From NCBI RefSeq assembly GCF_009208105.1, contig NZ_WFKL01000001.1:5116168-5180167 (forward strand): 64,000 nucleotides of DNA. Direction: 5' to 3'. This DNA comes from Rouxiella sp. S1S-2 (GTDB lineage Bacteria; Pseudomonadota; Gammaproteobacteria; Enterobacterales; Enterobacteriaceae). The notes under the pieces were generated by a model that saw nothing but the letters and a program-made list of their open reading frames with translations, was not told the origin of the DNA and searched no databases. Below, piece by piece: positions 1 to 12,447 of this stretch. The stretch's first letter is position 1. Every line of letters begins with the position of its first letter. Both the position numbers and the translations under genes were made by a program.

Positions 1-344
1 GATTGGGCGTTTCGACCCATGACGACGCCGAGCTGGCGCGGGCGGTCAGCGTGCGGCCTTCTTATATTGCGCTTGGGCACATTTTTCCTACGCAAACCAA
101 GGAGATGCCTTCGGCGCCTCAGGGTCTGGAAGAGCTAGCCCGCCATATAAAGCAGTTGAATGGCGCGTTTCCGACGGTAGCCATCGGCGGCATTAGCCTC
201 GAGCGCGTGCAATCAGTCATGGCATGCGGCGTAGGCAGCGTGGCCGTGGTCAGTGCTATCACCAAGGCGCATGACTGGCGCGCGGCCACGGAGGAATTAC
301 TCCAGCTTTGCCCTTATCGGGACGATAACCATGCTCAACGATAA
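1..344 (+). CDS. thiE: Thiamine phosphate synthase, C-terminal part
   Basis: ThiE joins the thiazole phosphate and pyrimidine pyrophosphate to make thiamine monophosphate in the cytoplasm. Only the C-terminal half is present; the 5' end lies before the window. The visible part keeps the GVSTH stretch, the GHIFPTQTK loop that binds the substrate phosphates, and the AIGGI and VAVVSAI strands of the TIM barrel. Its stop overlaps the start of thiF by 14 bases, so the two are translationally coupled in the thiCEFSGH-type operon. A TPP riboswitch would be expected upstream, outside the window. Confidence 0.95.
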   Translation, partial: LGVSTHDDAELARAVSVRPSYIALGHIFPTQTKEMPSAPQGLEELARHIKQLNGAFPTVAIGGISLERVQSVMACGVGSVAVVSAITKAHDWRAATEELLQLCPYRDDNHAQR

Positions 345-1077
345 TGAGTTTATGCGCTATAGCCGCCAACTGTTGCTGGAAGACGTCGGCATGGAAGGGC
401 AAGAAAAAATCCGCGCGGCAAAAGTGCTTATTGTCGGCCTCGGGGGTCTTGGCTCACCAGCCGCGCTTTATCTGGCGGCGGCGGGCGTGGGTACGCTGTT
501 TCTCGCCGACGATGACACGCTGCACGTTTCCAATCTTCAGCGGCAGATTTTGTATCGCACGGCGGATGCAGAAAGTTTAAAAGCCAAAATAGCCCAGCGC
601 GAGCTGGGTAAGCTTAACCCGCTGTGTGAGACAGAAGTATTCACCCATCGTTTAAACGGGGAAAATTTGCAGGGCATTGTGGCGCGCGCCGATCTGATAT
701 TGGACTGTAGCGACAACATGGAAACTCGCCACGCGGTGAATAAAGCCTGCGTGGAAGGTGGGAAGCCATTGATTAGCGGCAGCGCGGTCGGCTTCAGCGG
801 CCAACTGCTGGTGATCGAGGCACCCTATTCTCACGGCTGCTACCGCTGCCTGTATCCAGATTTAGAAACACCGACCCGCAACTGCCGTACCGCCGGTGTT
901 TTAGGTCCGGTAGTGGGCGTTATTGGCACGCTTCAGGCGCTGGAAGCTATAAAAATGCTGGCCGGTTGCGCAAGCCCGCTGAGTGGAAAACTGCGCTTGT
1001 TCGACGGAAAACAGCAAAGTTGGCGAACGCTGCAACTGGCACCGTCGAAAGATTGCCCCGTCTGCGGAGGCCTTTAA
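331..1077 (+). CDS. thiF: Sulfur carrier protein adenylyltransferase ThiF
   Basis: ThiF adenylates the C-terminal glycine of ThiS, the first step in loading sulfur for the thiazole ring. The protein is 248 aa, normal for the E1-like ThiF/MoeB family. The ATP-binding GLGGLGS is at residues 36-42, zinc-binding cysteine pairs are at C170/C173 and C242/C245, and C185 in NCRTAG matches the catalytic cysteine of the family. The frame is open further upstream, but the ATG at 331 gives the family start [13 protein letters not shown] and lies inside the end of thiE. It overlaps thiS by one base (TAATG). Confidence 0.95.
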   Translation: MLNDNEFMRYSRQLLLEDVGMEGQEKIRAAKVLIVGLGGLGSPAALYLAAAGVGTLFLADDDTLHVSNLQRQILYRTADAESLKAKIAQRELGKLNPLCETEVFTHRLNGENLQGIVARADLILDCSDNMETRHAVNKACVEGGKPLISGSAVGFSGQLLVIEAPYSHGCYRCLYPDLETPTRNCRTAGVLGPVVGVIGTLQALEAIKMLAGCASPLSGKLRLFDGKQQSWRTLQLAPSKDCPVCGGL

Positions 1078-1277
1078 TGAAAGTTACGGTCAACGATGTC
1101 GATTACCCATTCGATGCCCCGCTGACGGTGCACAGCCTGTTAATTTTTCTTGAACAACCTCAATCCGGCAGTGCGCTTGCCGTTAATCAAGTGATTATTC
1201 CCCGCCCGCAGTGGTCACAATACCTGCTGCAAGACGGGGACAACATCGTTGTATTTCAAGCCATTGCCGGAGGATAA
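1077..1277 (+). CDS. thiS: Sulfur carrier protein ThiS
   Basis: ThiS is a 66-aa ubiquitin-fold sulfur carrier. ThiF adenylates its C-terminal glycine, which becomes a thiocarboxylate and donates sulfur to ThiG for thiazole synthesis. The protein ends in the required Gly-Gly (FQAIAGG), and the beta-grasp pattern is visible. The start is the ATG overlapping the thiF stop as TAATG, preceded by GGAGG at 1067-1071. A longer upstream reading of the frame runs through thiF and is not real. Four bases separate its stop from the thiG start. Confidence 0.95.
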   Translation: MKVTVNDVDYPFDAPLTVHSLLIFLEQPQSGSALAVNQVIIPRPQWSQYLLQDGDNIVVFQAIAGG

Positions 1278-1281
1278 CCCG

Positions 1282-2049
1282 ATGCTAAAAATTGCTGATA
1301 CCACTTTTACCTCCCGACTGTTCACCGGAACGGGGAAATTCTCTAGCGCCGCAGTAATGCAGCAGGCGATTTCCGCGTCTGGCTCACAGTTGGTGACCAT
1401 GGCGATGAAACGGGTTGATCTTAAACGCGGCGGTGATGATATTTTGCGTCCGCTACAGGAGTTGGGTGTTCATCTGTTACCCAACACCTCTGGCGCGAAA
1501 ACGGCGGAAGAGGCAGTGTTTGCCGCCCAGCTGGCGCGTGAAGCGCTGGGCACACGTTGGATAAAACTCGAAATTCATCCGGATCTCAAATACCTGCTTC
1601 CCGATGCGGTAGAAACCTTAAAAGCTGCAGAAACGTTGGTAAAACAGGGGTTTGTGGTTCTCCCTTACTGTAGCGCGGATCCCGTGCTGTGCAAACGTCT
1701 CGAAGAAGTCGGATGTGCGGCGGTCATGCCGCTGGGTGCGCCGATTGGATCAAATCAGGGGCTGCAAACGCGAGAATTCCTGCGCATTATTATCGAACAG
1801 TCCAACGTGCCGGTAGTGGTTGATGCGGGAATTGGCGCGCCGAGTCAGGCGGCTGAGGCTCTGGAATTGGGTGCCGATGCGGTACTGGTGAACACCGCCA
1901 TTGCCGTCGCGGGTGACCCAGTGGCAATGGCGACGGCGTTTAAGCTTGCCGTTGAAGCCGGACGGTTGGCAAATGTCAGTGGACTCGGCGGCAAATCATT
2001 TCGCGCCCACGCCTCAAGTCCGTTGACTCAGTTTCTGGAGAACGTCTGA
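1282..2049 (+). CDS. thiG: Thiazole synthase ThiG
   Basis: ThiG builds the thiazole phosphate ring from deoxyxylulose 5-phosphate, dehydroglycine supplied by ThiH, and sulfur from ThiS. The protein is 255 aa, the usual length. The TIM-barrel lysine that forms the Schiff base with the sugar is K95 in WIKLEIHPD, and the phosphate-binding end carries [10 protein letters not shown] and [10 protein letters not shown]. The start at 1282 follows GGAGG and matches the family N-terminus MLKIADTTF; the frame extends upstream into thiS without family similarity. thiH begins two bases after its stop. Confidence 0.95.
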   Translation: MLKIADTTFTSRLFTGTGKFSSAAVMQQAISASGSQLVTMAMKRVDLKRGGDDILRPLQELGVHLLPNTSGAKTAEEAVFAAQLAREALGTRWIKLEIHPDLKYLLPDAVETLKAAETLVKQGFVVLPYCSADPVLCKRLEEVGCAAVMPLGAPIGSNQGLQTREFLRIIIEQSNVPVVVDAGIGAPSQAAEALELGADAVLVNTAIAVAGDPVAMATAFKLAVEAGRLANVSGLGGKSFRAHASSPLTQFLENV

Positions 2050-2051
2050 CC

Positions 2052-3197
2052 ATGAAGGAGTATCGAGGAACGGGTTTTCAAGACCACTGGCAGACGCTGG
2101 ACTGGGACGATATCTCACTGCGCATCAACAGTAAAACGGCGGCAGACGTTGAGCGGGCATTAAGCAGCCCTCGGGTCAGTCGCGAAGATTTTATGGCGCT
2201 TATCTCCCCGGCGGCGCTACCTTACCTTGAGCCGATGGCGCAAAAAGCACAGCAGCTTACCCGCCAACGCTTTGGTAATACGGTGAGTTTTTTTGCCCCA
2301 CTGTATCTTTCCAATCTTTGCGCCAACGAGTGTACCTACTGCGGCTTTTCGATGAGTAACAAGATCAAGCGCAAAACCTTGGACGACGTTGAGATCGAAA
2401 AAGAGTGCGAGGCGCTTAACGCGCTCGGCTTTAAACATTTGCTGCTGGTCACCGGCGAGCATAAGACCAAAGTAGGAATGGACTATTTTCGCCGCCACTT
2501 TCCAGCTATTCGCCGACATTTCAGTTCATTGATGATTGAAGTACAGCCGCTGGAGCAGCAGGAGTATGCCGAGCTGAAAACGCTGGGTCTCGACGGGGTG
2601 CTGGTCTATCAGGAAACCTATCACGCACCGACCTATGCGTTGCACCATCTTCGTGGTCAAAAACAGGATTTCTTCTGGCGGCTCGAAACACCCGACCGTT
2701 TGGGTCGCGCAGGAATAGACAAGATTGGTTTAGGCGCGCTGTTCGGCTTGTCGAGCAATTGGCGGACCGACAGCTACATGGTGGCGGAACATCTGTTTTA
2801 TCTGCAGCAAACTTATTGGCAAAGCCGCTATTCGGTGGCGTTTCCACGTTTGCGACCTTGCGCAGGCGGGATAGAACCGGCTTCGATACTCAACGAAAAA
2901 CAGCTGGTGCAGCTGATTTGCGCCTTCCGGCTGTTTGCCCCCGATGTCGAGCTTTCACTTTCAACCCGAGAGTCGCCCTACTTCCGCGACCACGTGATCC
3001 CGCTGGCTATTACCACCGTCAGCGCCGGGTCTAAAACCCAGCCGGGTGGTTATGCCGCAGACGACAAGCCGGAGCTGGAGCAGTTCGAGCCGCACGACAA
3101 TCGTCCACCCGCTCACGTCGCCGAGGCGCTGAAACAGGCAGGATTACAACCGGTATGGAAGGATTGGGATCAGCATTTTGGTCGTCCTCTTAGTTAA
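2052..3197 (+). CDS. thiH: 2-iminoacetate synthase (tyrosine lyase) ThiH
   Basis: ThiH is a radical-SAM enzyme that cleaves tyrosine to dehydroglycine (2-iminoacetate) and p-cresol, feeding ThiG in the anaerobic-type thiazole pathway. The protein is 381 aa against 377 in E. coli. The iron-sulfur cluster motif CxxxCxxC is C90, C94, C97 in CANECTYCGFS, followed by the radical-SAM barrel and the C-terminal PGGYAADDKPELEQFEPHD stretch typical of the family. It is the last gene of the operon and ends at a strong terminator shared with rpoC. Confidence 0.95.
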   Translation: MKEYRGTGFQDHWQTLDWDDISLRINSKTAADVERALSSPRVSREDFMALISPAALPYLEPMAQKAQQLTRQRFGNTVSFFAPLYLSNLCANECTYCGFSMSNKIKRKTLDDVEIEKECEALNALGFKHLLLVTGEHKTKVGMDYFRRHFPAIRRHFSSLMIEVQPLEQQEYAELKTLGLDGVLVYQETYHAPTYALHHLRGQKQDFFWRLETPDRLGRAGIDKIGLGALFGLSSNWRTDSYMVAEHLFYLQQTYWQSRYSVAFPRLRPCAGGIEPASILNEKQLVQLICAFRLFAPDVELSLSTRESPYFRDHVIPLAITTVSAGSKTQPGGYAADDKPELEQFEPHDNRPPAHVAEALKQAGLQPVWKDWDQHFGRPLS

Positions 3198-3218
3198 TCA
3201 ATTTGGCAGATTGTAGAT

Positions 3219-3251
3219 AAAAAAAAACCGCTCCGAGGAGCGGTTTTTTAT
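3219..3251. terminator. Bidirectional terminator between thiH and rpoC
   Basis: A seven-base-pair stem ACCGCTC/GAGCGGT with a four-base loop is flanked by a run of A on the left and a run of T on the right. It can therefore stop transcription from both the thi operon (+) and the rpoBC operon (-). Confidence 0.9.
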
Positions 3252-3271
3252 TGCTTGGTTAACAGGACGAA

Positions 3272-6200
3272 TTAATCGTTGCTGTTACCAAAACCTGCGT
3301 TCAGCAACTCGGCCAGGTTAGCCGTTGCTTCGTCAGCGCTAACTGGCGCTACAACAGGCACATCGCCCAGAGCTTTACGGCGAGCACGTTCCTGGTGATA
3401 AGCGTAACCGGTACCGGCTGGGATCAGACGGCCCACAATTACGTTCTCTTTCAGGCCGCGAAGTTCATCACGTTTACCCGCAACAGCGGCTTCGGTAAGA
3501 ACACGCGTCGTTTCCTGGAACGATGCTGCAGAGATGAAGGACTCGGTCGCCAAGGATGCCTTGGTGATACCCAGCAGGTCGCGGCTGAATGTTGCCGTGA
3601 TTTTGCCTTCAGCTTCCAGCTTACGGTTAGCGATTTTAACGCGAGACATTTCTGCCTGCTCGCCTTCCAGGAAGTCGGTGCCGCCCGCGCTAACGATGGT
3701 GCCTTTACGCAGCATCTGACGAACGATAACTTCAATGTGTTTATCGTTAATCTTAACGCCTTGCAGACGGTAAACTTCCTGCACTTCGTTGGTGATGTAA
3801 CGGGTAACCGCATGCACACCACGAAGACGCAGAATGTCGTGTGGAGACTCAGGGCCGTCGGATACGACGTCACCACGTTCCACAACCTCACCCTCGAACA
3901 CGTTCAGCTGACGCCATTTAGGGATCATTTCTTCGTAAGCATCGCTGCCATCCAACGGAGAAATTACCAGACGACGTTTGCCTTTGGTCTCTTTACCGAA
4001 CGAGATGATCCCGCTGATTTCAGCAAGGATTGCAGGCTCTTTCGGACGACGCGCTTCGAACAAGTCAGCAACGCGTGGCAGACCACCGGTGATGTCCTTG
4101 GTACCGCTGGATTCCTGAGGAATACGCGCAAGGGTGTCACCAGAGTGAATCTGCGTACCGTCTTCCAGCTGTACAATCGCTTTACCCGGCAGGAAGTATT
4201 GAGCAGGCATATCTGTACCTGGGATCAATACGTCGTTGCCTTTGGCATCAACGATTTTCAGCGCTGGACGCAGGTCTTTACCGGCTGCGTTACGCTCTGC
4301 AGAGTCCAACACGACCAGAGAAGACAAACCGGTAAGGTCGTCAGTCTGACGGGTGATGGTCAGGGTATCGACAATATCGGTAAAGCGAATGAAACCACTC
4401 ACTTCACTGATGACTGGCATGGTGTGCGGATCCCAGTTAGCAACGGTTTCGCCGCCAACAACAGGTTGTCCATCACCTTTACCCATTACAGAACCGTAAG
4501 GCACTTTGTAGCTTTCTTTGGTACGACCGAATTCGTCGATCAGTTTCAGCTCGGTGTTACGAGAAGTGATAACCAGTTTGCCGTTAGCATTGCTAACGTG
4601 CTTGTGGTTGCTCAGCTTAATCGTACCGGTGTTCTTAACCTGAATGCTTGATTCTGCCGCCGCACGAGATGCCGCACCACCGATGTGGAACGTACGCATC
4701 GTCAGCTGTGTACCTGGCTCACCGATTGACTGTGCTGCAATAACGCCGATCGCTTCACCTTTATTGATGATGTGACCACGTGCCAGGTCGCGACCGTAGC
4801 AGTTTGCACACACACCAAAGTCGGTTTCACAACTTACAACAGAACGCACTTTCACGCTGTCGACAGAGTTCTCTTCTAACAGATCACACGTCTTCTCGTG
4901 AAGCAGGGTGTTACGCGGAACAAGAATGTCCGCAGTACCCGGCTTGAGGATGTCTTCAGCCGTAACACGGCCCAGTACACGCTCACGCAGTGGTTCTTTA
5001 ACGTCGCCGCCTTCGATGACCGGAGTCATCAGGATACCTTCATGAGTACCACAGTCGTCTTCGGTAACAACCAAGTCCTGCGCCACGTCAACCAGACGAC
5101 GGGTCAGATAACCGGAGTTAGCCGTTTTAAGTGCGGTATCCGCCAAGCCTTTACGCGCACCGTGGGTTGAGATGAAGTACTGAAGTACGTTCAAACCTTC
5201 ACGGAAGTTCGCGGTGATTGGCGTTTCAATGATGGAACCGTCCGGCTTGGCCATCAGGCCACGCATACCGGCCAGCTGACGAATCTGCGCAGGTGAACCA
5301 CGCGCACCGGAGTCGGCCATCATAAAGATGCTGTTGAAGGAAACCTGCTGCTCAACAACGCCTTCACGGTTGACGACGTCTTCGACAGACAAGTTTTCCA
5401 TCATGGCCTTAGCAACACGTTCGTTCGCTGCGGCCCAGATATCGATTACCTTGTTGTAGCGTTCGCCAGCGGTTACCAGACCAGACTGGAACTGCTCTTG
5501 AATCTCGGCAACTTCGGTTTCTGCTTCATCGATAATCTCTGCTTTCTTGGCAGGGATAACCATGTCATCGATACCTACAGACACACCTGAGCGTGCTGCA
5601 TAGGCAAAACCGGTGTACATGGTCTGGTCAGCAAAAATAACGGTCGGCTTCAGGCCCAAAATGCGGTAACAGGTGTTCAGCATTTTGGAGATAGCTTTTT
5701 TGCCCAACGGCTGGTTAACGATAGAGAACGGCAGACCTGTAGGTACGATCATCCAAAGGATGGCGCGGCCAATCGTCGTATCGATAATAGAAGTCCGGTG
5801 AGTCACTTCGCCTTCGGTATTCTTGATCTCTTCTGTAATACGCACTTTTACGCGAGCATGCAGAGAAGCAAGACCGGCGCGGTAAACACGCTCAGCTTCT
5901 TTCGGGCCAGTCAGTACCATGCCTTCGCCTTTGGCGTTAACACAGTCACGGGTCATGTAGTAAAGACCCAATACAACGTCCTGTGAAGGAACGATGATTG
6001 GCTCGCCGTTCGCTGGTGACAGAATGTTGTTGGTAGACATCATCAGGGCACGCGCTTCCAACTGAGCTTCAAGCGTCAGTGGAACGTGTACTGCCATTTG
6101 GTCACCATCGAAGTCGGCGTTGTATGCCGCACAAACCAGCGGGTGAAGCTGAATTGCCTTACCTTCGATCAATACAGGTTCAAACGCCTGGATACCCAAA

Positions 6201-7492
6201 CGGTGCAGGGTTGGTGCACGGTTCAGCAGTACCGGGTGTTCGCGGATAACTTCGTCGAGGATATCCCAAACGACAGCTTCTTCGCGCTCAACCATCTTCT
6301 TGGCAGCTTTGATGGTGGTAGCAAGACCACGCAGTTCCAGCTTGCCGTAGATGAACGGTTTGAATAGCTCGAGAGCCATTTTCTTCGGCAGACCACACTG
6401 GTGCAGACGCAGGTATGGACCTACGGTGATAACGGAACGACCTGAATAGTCGACACGTTTACCCAGCAAGTTCTGACGGAAACGACCCTGTTTACCTTTA
6501 ATCATGTCTGCCAGAGATTTCAGCGGACGCTTGTTGGAGCCGGTAATTGCACGACCGCGACGGCCGTTATCCAGCAAAGCATCTACCGCTTCTTGCAGCA
6601 TACGTTTTTCGTTACGTACGATGATGTCTGGCGCAGCCAGGTCAAGCAGGCGTTTCAAACGGTTGTTACGGTTGATCACGCGACGATACAGGTCATTCAG
6701 ATCTGACGTTGCGAAACGACCACCGTCCAACGGAACCAATGGACGCAAGTCTGGCGGCAGCACAGGCAGCACGGTCAGGATCATCCACTCTGGCTTGTTG
6801 CCAGACTGTACGAACGCTTCCAGCAGCTTGATGCGCTTGGTCAGTTTCTTACGCTTGGTTTCGGAGTTGGTTTCGTTCAACTCTTCACGCAGCTGCTCGC
6901 ACTCTGCTTCCAGATCCATGTTTTTCAACAGGGCCTGAATAGCTTCTGCACCCATCTTGGCGTCGAACTCGTCACCAAACTCTTCCAACGCGTCAAGATA
7001 CTGCTCTTCAGTCAGGATCTGGCGTTTTTCGAGGTTAGTCATGCCGCCTTCGATAACCACATAGGATTCGAAGTACAGGACACGTTCGATGTCGCGCAGT
7101 GGCATATCCAGCAGTAAACCGATGCGCGATGGCAAAGATTTCAGGAACCAGATGTGTGCAGTAGGAGATGCCAGTTCGATGTGGCCCATACGCTCACGGC
7201 GTACTTTAGTCTGGGTCACTTCAACGCCGCACTTCTCGCAGATCACGCCACGGTGTTTCAAACGCTTGTACTTACCGCACAGGCATTCGTAATCTTTTAC
7301 TGGTCCGAAAATACGGGCGCAGAAAAGGCCGTCACGTTCTGGTTTGAACGTACGGTAGTTAATGGTTTCTGGCTTCTTAACTTCACCAAAAGACCAAGAA
7401 CGGATCATGTCTGGCGATGCCAGAGCAATTTTGATCGCATCAAACTCTTCGGTCTTAGTTTGCGCTTTCAGAAACTTTAGTAAGTCTTTCAC
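3272..7492 (-). CDS. rpoC: RNA polymerase beta-prime subunit
   Basis: This is the largest catalytic subunit of RNA polymerase, 1406 aa against 1407 in E. coli, and almost identical over the N-terminus. The zinc finger CLCGK...CEKCG is near residues 70-88. The active-site magnesium motif [10 protein letters not shown] (E. coli D460, D462, D464) is intact, and the C-terminal cysteine cluster [16 protein letters not shown] is present. The start codon is GTG at 7492, as in E. coli. It is co-transcribed with rpoB across an unusually long 156-base spacer holding two hairpins. Confidence 0.98.
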   Translation of the reverse strand: MKDLLKFLKAQTKTEEFDAIKIALASPDMIRSWSFGEVKKPETINYRTFKPERDGLFCARIFGPVKDYECLCGKYKRLKHRGVICEKCGVEVTQTKVRRERMGHIELASPTAHIWFLKSLPSRIGLLLDMPLRDIERVLYFESYVVIEGGMTNLEKRQILTEEQYLDALEEFGDEFDAKMGAEAIQALLKNMDLEAECEQLREELNETNSETKRKKLTKRIKLLEAFVQSGNKPEWMILTVLPVLPPDLRPLVPLDGGRFATSDLNDLYRRVINRNNRLKRLLDLAAPDIIVRNEKRMLQEAVDALLDNGRRGRAITGSNKRPLKSLADMIKGKQGRFRQNLLGKRVDYSGRSVITVGPYLRLHQCGLPKKMALELFKPFIYGKLELRGLATTIKAAKKMVEREEAVVWDILDEVIREHPVLLNRAPTLHRLGIQAFEPVLIEGKAIQLHPLVCAAYNADFDGDQMAVHVPLTLEAQLEARALMMSTNNILSPANGEPIIVPSQDVVLGLYYMTRDCVNAKGEGMVLTGPKEAERVYRAGLASLHARVKVRITEEIKNTEGEVTHRTSIIDTTIGRAILWMIVPTGLPFSIVNQPLGKKAISKMLNTCYRILGLKPTVIFADQTMYTGFAYAARSGVSVGIDDMVIPAKKAEIIDEAETEVAEIQEQFQSGLVTAGERYNKVIDIWAAANERVAKAMMENLSVEDVVNREGVVEQQVSFNSIFMMADSGARGSPAQIRQLAGMRGLMAKPDGSIIETPITANFREGLNVLQYFISTHGARKGLADTALKTANSGYLTRRLVDVAQDLVVTEDDCGTHEGILMTPVIEGGDVKEPLRERVLGRVTAEDILKPGTADILVPRNTLLHEKTCDLLEENSVDSVKVRSVVSCETDFGVCANCYGRDLARGHIINKGEAIGVIAAQSIGEPGTQLTMRTFHIGGAASRAAAESSIQVKNTGTIKLSNHKHVSNANGKLVITSRNTELKLIDEFGRTKESYKVPYGSVMGKGDGQPVVGGETVANWDPHTMPVISEVSGFIRFTDIVDTLTITRQTDDLTGLSSLVVLDSAERNAAGKDLRPALKIVDAKGNDVLIPGTDMPAQYFLPGKAIVQLEDGTQIHSGDTLARIPQESSGTKDITGGLPRVADLFEARRPKEPAILAEISGIISFGKETKGKRRLVISPLDGSDAYEEMIPKWRQLNVFEGEVVERGDVVSDGPESPHDILRLRGVHAVTRYITNEVQEVYRLQGVKINDKHIEVIVRQMLRKGTIVSAGGTDFLEGEQAEMSRVKIANRKLEAEGKITATFSRDLLGITKASLATESFISAASFQETTRVLTEAAVAGKRDELRGLKENVIVGRLIPAGTGYAYHQERARRKALGDVPVVAPVSADEATANLAELLNAGFGNSND

Positions 7493-7522
7493 GGATTGGC
7501 TCCCGTCTGGTTAGACCTGTTA

Positions 7523-7557
7523 GGCACCTGCTGTCTACTGGTAAACAGGCAGGCACC
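7523..7557 (-). repeat. Hairpin in the rpoB-rpoC spacer
   Basis: Read on the minus strand, GGTGCCTG and CAGGTGCC form the outer stem (with G-U pairs), followed after a bulged C by CTGTTT/AGACAG closing the loop ACCAGT. The U-tract is missing, so it looks like an mRNA processing or stability structure rather than a terminator. Confidence 0.6.
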
Positions 7558-7594
7558 CCTGTGACCACAGTGAATTCGAGTGTTTCTGCAATAA

Positions 7595-7633
7595 TTCAAG
7601 CTACAGGTGCGGGTCGCCTTCCTGCAGCTCGAA
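7595..7633. repeat. Palindromic intergenic repeat in the rpoB-rpoC spacer
   Basis: TTCAAGCTACAGG at the left pairs with CCTGCAGCTCGAA at the right, an imperfect inverted repeat with a short GC-rich centre. It resembles the ends of a longer intergenic palindrome that I recall being common in Serratia and Yersinia; the inner part seems to be lost here. That link is from memory. The element lies inside the rpoBC transcript, ending 15 bases below the rpoB stop. Confidence 0.55.
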
Positions 7634-7648
7634 ATATTGGGGGCAAAC

Positions 7649-10600
7649 TTACTCGTCTTCCAGCTCGATGTTGATACCCAGGGAACGGATCTCTTTCAAC
7701 AATACGTTGAAGGATTCCGGCATACCCGGTTCCATACGATGATCGCCATCCACAATGTTTTTATACATTTTGGTACGGCCGTTAACGTCATCGGACTTCA
7801 CGGTTAGCATCTCTTGCAGGGTATAAGCGGCACCATATGCTTCAAGTGCCCATACTTCCATCTCACCGAAGCGCTGACCACCGAACTGCGCCTTACCACC
7901 CAGCGGCTGCTGAGTAACGAGGCTGTAAGAACCGGTAGAACGCGCGTGCATCTTGTCATCGACAAGGTGGTTCAGTTTCAGCATGTACATGTAGCCGACA
8001 GTAACCTGGCGCTCGAACTGCTCACCGGTACGGCCGTCAAACAGTGTAATCTGACCTGAGGTCGGAATACCGCCCATCTCAAGCAGCTGCTTGATTTCAG
8101 TCTCTTTGGCACCGTCGAAGACTGGTGTTGCGATTGGCATACCTTTTTTCAGGTTCTCAGCCAGACGCAATACTTCGTCGTCGGTGAAGGTGTTCAAGTC
8201 AACTTTCTGACGAACGTCGTCGCCCAAATCATAGGCTCTCTGAATGAACTCGCGCAGCTTGGAAACTTCTTCCTGTTTCTTCAGCATGGCATTGATTTTT
8301 TCACCAATACCTTTCGCTGCCATACCCAAGTGGGTTTCCAGAATCTGACCGATGTTCATACGAGACGGAACGCCCAGCGGGTTCAGTACGATGTCAACCG
8401 GCGTACCGTCTGCATCGTAAGGCATATCTTCGATCGGGTTGATCTTGGAGATAACACCTTTGTTACCGTGACGACCGGCCATTTTGTCACCCGGTTGAAT
8501 CTGACGTTTAACGGCCAGATACACTTTAACGATTTTCAGCACGCCAGGTGCCAGGTCATCGCCTTGGGTGATTTTACGACGTTTGGCATCGAGTTTTTTC
8601 TCAAACTCTGACTTCAATTCGTCGTACTGTTCGGCCAGCTGTTCCAACTGGTTTTGTTTGTCTTCGTCGGTCAGAGACAGTTCCAACCAGCGATCGCGTG
8701 GCAGTTTTGCAAGCTTCTCAGCTTCAATACCACCGCTAACCAGCGCTGAATGGATACGTGAGAACAAACCGGCTTCCAGGATCTGCAGCTCTTCAGTCAG
8801 GTCTTTCTTAGCCTGCTTCAACTGCATGTCTTCGATTTCCAACGCACGCTTGTCTTTTTCCACGCCATCGCGGGTAAAGACCTGAACGTCGATAATCGTA
8901 CCGGAAACACCGTTTGGTACACGCAGAGAAGAGTCTTTAACATCAGACGCTTTCTCACCGAAGATAGCGCGCAGCAGTTTCTCTTCTGGCGTCAGCTGGG
9001 TTTCACCTTTAGGCGTTACCTTACCAACCAGAATGTCACCACCGGTCACTTCAGCACCGATATAAACGATACCGGATTCATCCAGCTTGGACAGCGCTGC
9101 TTCACCCACGTTAGGGATGTCGGCAGTTATCTCTTCCGGCCCCAGCTTGGTGTCACGAGACACGCACGCCAGTTCTTGAATGTGGATGGTGGTAAATCTG
9201 TCTTCCTGAACAACACGCTCGGACACCAAGATGGAGTCTTCGAAGTTGTAACCGTTCCAAGGCATGAACGCGACGCGCATGTTTTGGCCCAGTGCCAATT
9301 CACCCAGGTCTGTTGATGGGCCATCTGCCAGCACGTCGCCGCGCTCGATTGGCTCACCCAGATTCACACAAGGCATCTGGTTGATGCAGGTGTTCTGGTT
9401 AGAACGGGTGTATTTGGTCAGGTTATAAATGTCGATACCTGCTTCGCCCGGGTACATCTCGTCTTCGTTAACACGGATAACGATACGGGATGCATCCACG
9501 TACTGAACAGTACCGCCACGTTTGGCAACGGCAGTAACGCCGGAGTCAACCGCTACAGCACGTTCCATACCGGTACCCACCAGCGGCTTGTCAGCGCGCA
9601 GAGTAGGTACAGCCTGACGTTGCATGTTCGCACCCATCAATGCACGGTTGGCGTCATCGTGTTCCAAGAATGGAATCAGTGAAGCACCAACGGATACGAT
9701 CTGCTGGGTAGATACGTCCATATAGTCAACCTGATCGCGGCTAAACAGGCTTGATTCGCCTTTGCTACGACAGGTAACCAGGTCTTCCAGGAAGTGGCCT
9801 TCTTCACTCAGGTTGGAGTTCGCCTGAGCAATAACGAAGTTACCTTCTTCAATGGCTGACAGATAGTTGATTTCATCAGTCACCACACCTTCGCGCACGC
9901 GGCGATAAGGCGTTTCGAGGAAACCATACTCATTGGTCTGTGCATAAACAGACAAGGAGTTGATCAGACCGATGTTTGGACCTTCTGGCGTTTCGATTGG
10001 ACATACGCGACCGTAGTGAGTCGGGTGTACGTCTCGAACTTCAAAGCCAGCACGCTCACGGGTCAAACCGCCCGGGCCCAGTGCAGAAATACGACGCTTA
10101 TGCGTGATTTCAGACAACGGGTTGTTCTGGTCCATAAATTGTGAAAGCTGGCTTGAGCCGAAGAACTCTTTCACCGCCGCCGAAATCGGCTTGGCGTTGA
10201 TCATGTCCTGAGGCATCAGGGTATCGAGGTCGCCAAGAGACAGACGCTCTTTAACCGCACGCTCAACACGGACCAGACCTACACGGAACTGGTTTTCAGC
10301 CATTTCGCCGACAGAACGAATACGACGGTTGCCCAAGTGGTCGATATCATCCACTTCGCCAATGCCGTTACGAATGCCGATCAGCTTTTTCATAACCTGG
10401 ATGATGTCGTCTTTGCTCAGGATACCTGAACCTTCGATTTCATCACGCAGCAGAGAACGGTTGAACTTCATACGGCCTACAGCAGACAGGTCGTAACGAT
10501 CTTCAGAGAAGAACAGGTTCTCAAACAGGCTTTCAGCAGCTTCGCGAGTTGGCGGCTCACCAGGGCGCATCATACGGTAGATCTCAACCAGAGCGCTTAA

Positions 10601-11677
10601 GCGATCGCTGGTTGGGTCGACGCGAATGGTCTCGGACATGTACGCGCCATGATCGAGGTCATTGGTGAACAGCGTTTCAATGGTTTTGTGTCCGGCCTGG
10701 CTCAGTTTAGCCAACAGGTCCAGAGACAATTCCATGTTCGCAGGAACAATCAGCTCACCGGTATTGGTGTCGATGTAGTCTTTAGAAACGACTTTCCCTG
10801 CGATGTACTCAACAGGAACTTCGATGCGCTGAATGTCATCTTTTTCAAGCTGACGAATATGACGTGCAGTAATACGGCGGCCTTTTTCGATATAGACTTT
10901 GCCGTCAGCTTCGATATCAAAGGAAGCTGTTTCACCGCGCAGGCGCTCAGGTACCAGTTCCATCTGCAACTTGTTGTCGCGGATCTGGTAGATAACCTTG
11001 TCAAAGAACAGGTCAAGGATCTGTTCTGTGGTGTAGCTTAGTGCACGCAGAATGATGGTCGCTGGCAGTTTGCGGCGACGGTCAATACGTACAAACAGGT
11101 TGTCTTTCGGGTCAAACTCGAAGTCCAACCATGAACCGCGGTAAGGGATGATACGTGCGTTGTACAGCACTTTACCCGAAGAGTGGGTTTTGCCCTTATC
11201 GCTGTCAAAGAATACGCCTGGACTACGGTGAAGCTGAGATACGATAACCCTCTCAGTACCGTTAATCACAAAGGTACCATTTTCGGTCATGAGCGGAATT
11301 TCGCCCATATAGACTTCTTGTTCCTTGATGTCTTTGACCGTACCTTCTGGTGCTTCGCGTTCGTAAATTACCAGACGCAGTTTCACGCGCAGTGGCGCGG
11401 AATACGTTACACCGCGGATCTGGCATTCTTTAACGTCGAACACCGGCTCACCGAGACGGTAGCTAACGTATTGCAGCTCAGAGTTTCCGCTGTAGCTCTT
11501 AATAGGAAATACGGAACGGAATGCTGCTTCCAGACCGTGTTGGCCTTCCGAGTCTTGCTCGATAAACTTCTGGAACGAGTCAAGCTGGATAGAAAGGAGA
11601 TAAGGAATATCCAAAACTTGTGGACGTTTCCCAAAATCCTTACGGATGCGTTTCTTTTCGGTATAGGAGTAAACCAT
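7649..11677 (-). CDS. rpoB: RNA polymerase beta subunit
   Basis: This is the catalytic subunit of RNA polymerase and the target of rifampicin. It is 1342 aa, exactly the E. coli length, when started at the ATG at 11677 ([19 protein letters not shown]), which follows the ribosome site GAGGAA. The frame is open 40 codons further upstream, but that extension has no family counterpart. The rifampicin cluster [15 protein letters not shown] with [13 protein letters not shown] carries the usual sensitive residues, and [15 protein letters not shown] is intact. It lies downstream of the rplL attenuator. Confidence 0.98.
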   Translation of the reverse strand: MVYSYTEKKRIRKDFGKRPQVLDIPYLLSIQLDSFQKFIEQDSEGQHGLEAAFRSVFPIKSYSGNSELQYVSYRLGEPVFDVKECQIRGVTYSAPLRVKLRLVIYEREAPEGTVKDIKEQEVYMGEIPLMTENGTFVINGTERVIVSQLHRSPGVFFDSDKGKTHSSGKVLYNARIIPYRGSWLDFEFDPKDNLFVRIDRRRKLPATIILRALSYTTEQILDLFFDKVIYQIRDNKLQMELVPERLRGETASFDIEADGKVYIEKGRRITARHIRQLEKDDIQRIEVPVEYIAGKVVSKDYIDTNTGELIVPANMELSLDLLAKLSQAGHKTIETLFTNDLDHGAYMSETIRVDPTSDRLSALVEIYRMMRPGEPPTREAAESLFENLFFSEDRYDLSAVGRMKFNRSLLRDEIEGSGILSKDDIIQVMKKLIGIRNGIGEVDDIDHLGNRRIRSVGEMAENQFRVGLVRVERAVKERLSLGDLDTLMPQDMINAKPISAAVKEFFGSSQLSQFMDQNNPLSEITHKRRISALGPGGLTRERAGFEVRDVHPTHYGRVCPIETPEGPNIGLINSLSVYAQTNEYGFLETPYRRVREGVVTDEINYLSAIEEGNFVIAQANSNLSEEGHFLEDLVTCRSKGESSLFSRDQVDYMDVSTQQIVSVGASLIPFLEHDDANRALMGANMQRQAVPTLRADKPLVGTGMERAVAVDSGVTAVAKRGGTVQYVDASRIVIRVNEDEMYPGEAGIDIYNLTKYTRSNQNTCINQMPCVNLGEPIERGDVLADGPSTDLGELALGQNMRVAFMPWNGYNFEDSILVSERVVQEDRFTTIHIQELACVSRDTKLGPEEITADIPNVGEAALSKLDESGIVYIGAEVTGGDILVGKVTPKGETQLTPEEKLLRAIFGEKASDVKDSSLRVPNGVSGTIIDVQVFTRDGVEKDKRALEIEDMQLKQAKKDLTEELQILEAGLFSRIHSALVSGGIEAEKLAKLPRDRWLELSLTDEDKQNQLEQLAEQYDELKSEFEKKLDAKRRKITQGDDLAPGVLKIVKVYLAVKRQIQPGDKMAGRHGNKGVISKINPIEDMPYDADGTPVDIVLNPLGVPSRMNIGQILETHLGMAAKGIGEKINAMLKKQEEVSKLREFIQRAYDLGDDVRQKVDLNTFTDDEVLRLAENLKKGMPIATPVFDGAKETEIKQLLEMGGIPTSGQITLFDGRTGEQFERQVTVGYMYMLKLNHLVDDKMHARSTGSYSLVTQQPLGGKAQFGGQRFGEMEVWALEAYGAAYTLQEMLTVKSDDVNGRTKMYKNIVDGDHRMEPGMPESFNVLLKEIRSLGINIELEDE

Positions 11678-12011
11678 AGGGTTCCTCAGCTCGCTGATCA
11701 GTGACCCAATCTTGTCTGTCCGGATGGACAGTTCATGCAACACCATTTCTGTCGATCGGAAAGTCGAAACACTTTCCGCAATATCCGTCACTACCACTCT
11801 TAAATCATTTCGTTGCGCATTATCCCTGGATGAGCCAAGGCAAGCGGCGGCAATATATTAAGTCGTAAAATAGAAAGAGATATCGGAGTAATTCAGTGGT
11901 CAAACAGTGTGAAACACCACTGACACTCTATAGCGCAAAAAGGCTGGTGACTAAAAAGTCACCAGCCATCAGTCTGTTAATTAAAACAGACTGCACTCAG
12001 AAAGCAGTGGC
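11678..12011 (-). other. rplL-rpoB intergenic leader
   Basis: This 334-base gap separates ribosomal protein genes from RNA polymerase genes, as in E. coli. It holds the attenuator at 11935-11967 and the rpoB ribosome site. E. coli has an RNase III processing site here; I did not identify a convincing matching stem. No gene is visible. Confidence 0.7.
11935..11967 (-). terminator. rplL-rpoB attenuator
   Basis: A ten-base-pair stem GGCTGGTGAC/GTCACCAGCC with loop TTTTTA is followed on the minus strand by TTTTTGCG. It matches the known partial terminator between rplL and rpoB in E. coli, which lowers rpoBC transcription relative to the ribosomal protein genes. Confidence 0.85.
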
Positions 12012-12377
<366 letters not shown>

Positions 12378-12447
12378 TTAGATTTGTTCCTAGAAAACAG
12401 AAATAGTTTATACGTAAGCGAAACGTGATAAGAAAGGAAGTTGCTGA

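Noticed and set aside
3395-4651. A 418-codon open frame on the plus strand inside rpoC
   Set aside because: It is the antisense shadow of a highly conserved gene with strong codon bias; the product has no recognisable domain and no ribosome site.
11678-11797. A 40-codon N-terminal extension of rpoB
   Set aside because: The ATG at 11677 with its ribosome site gives exactly the family length of 1342 aa; the extension has no homology and runs through the leader.
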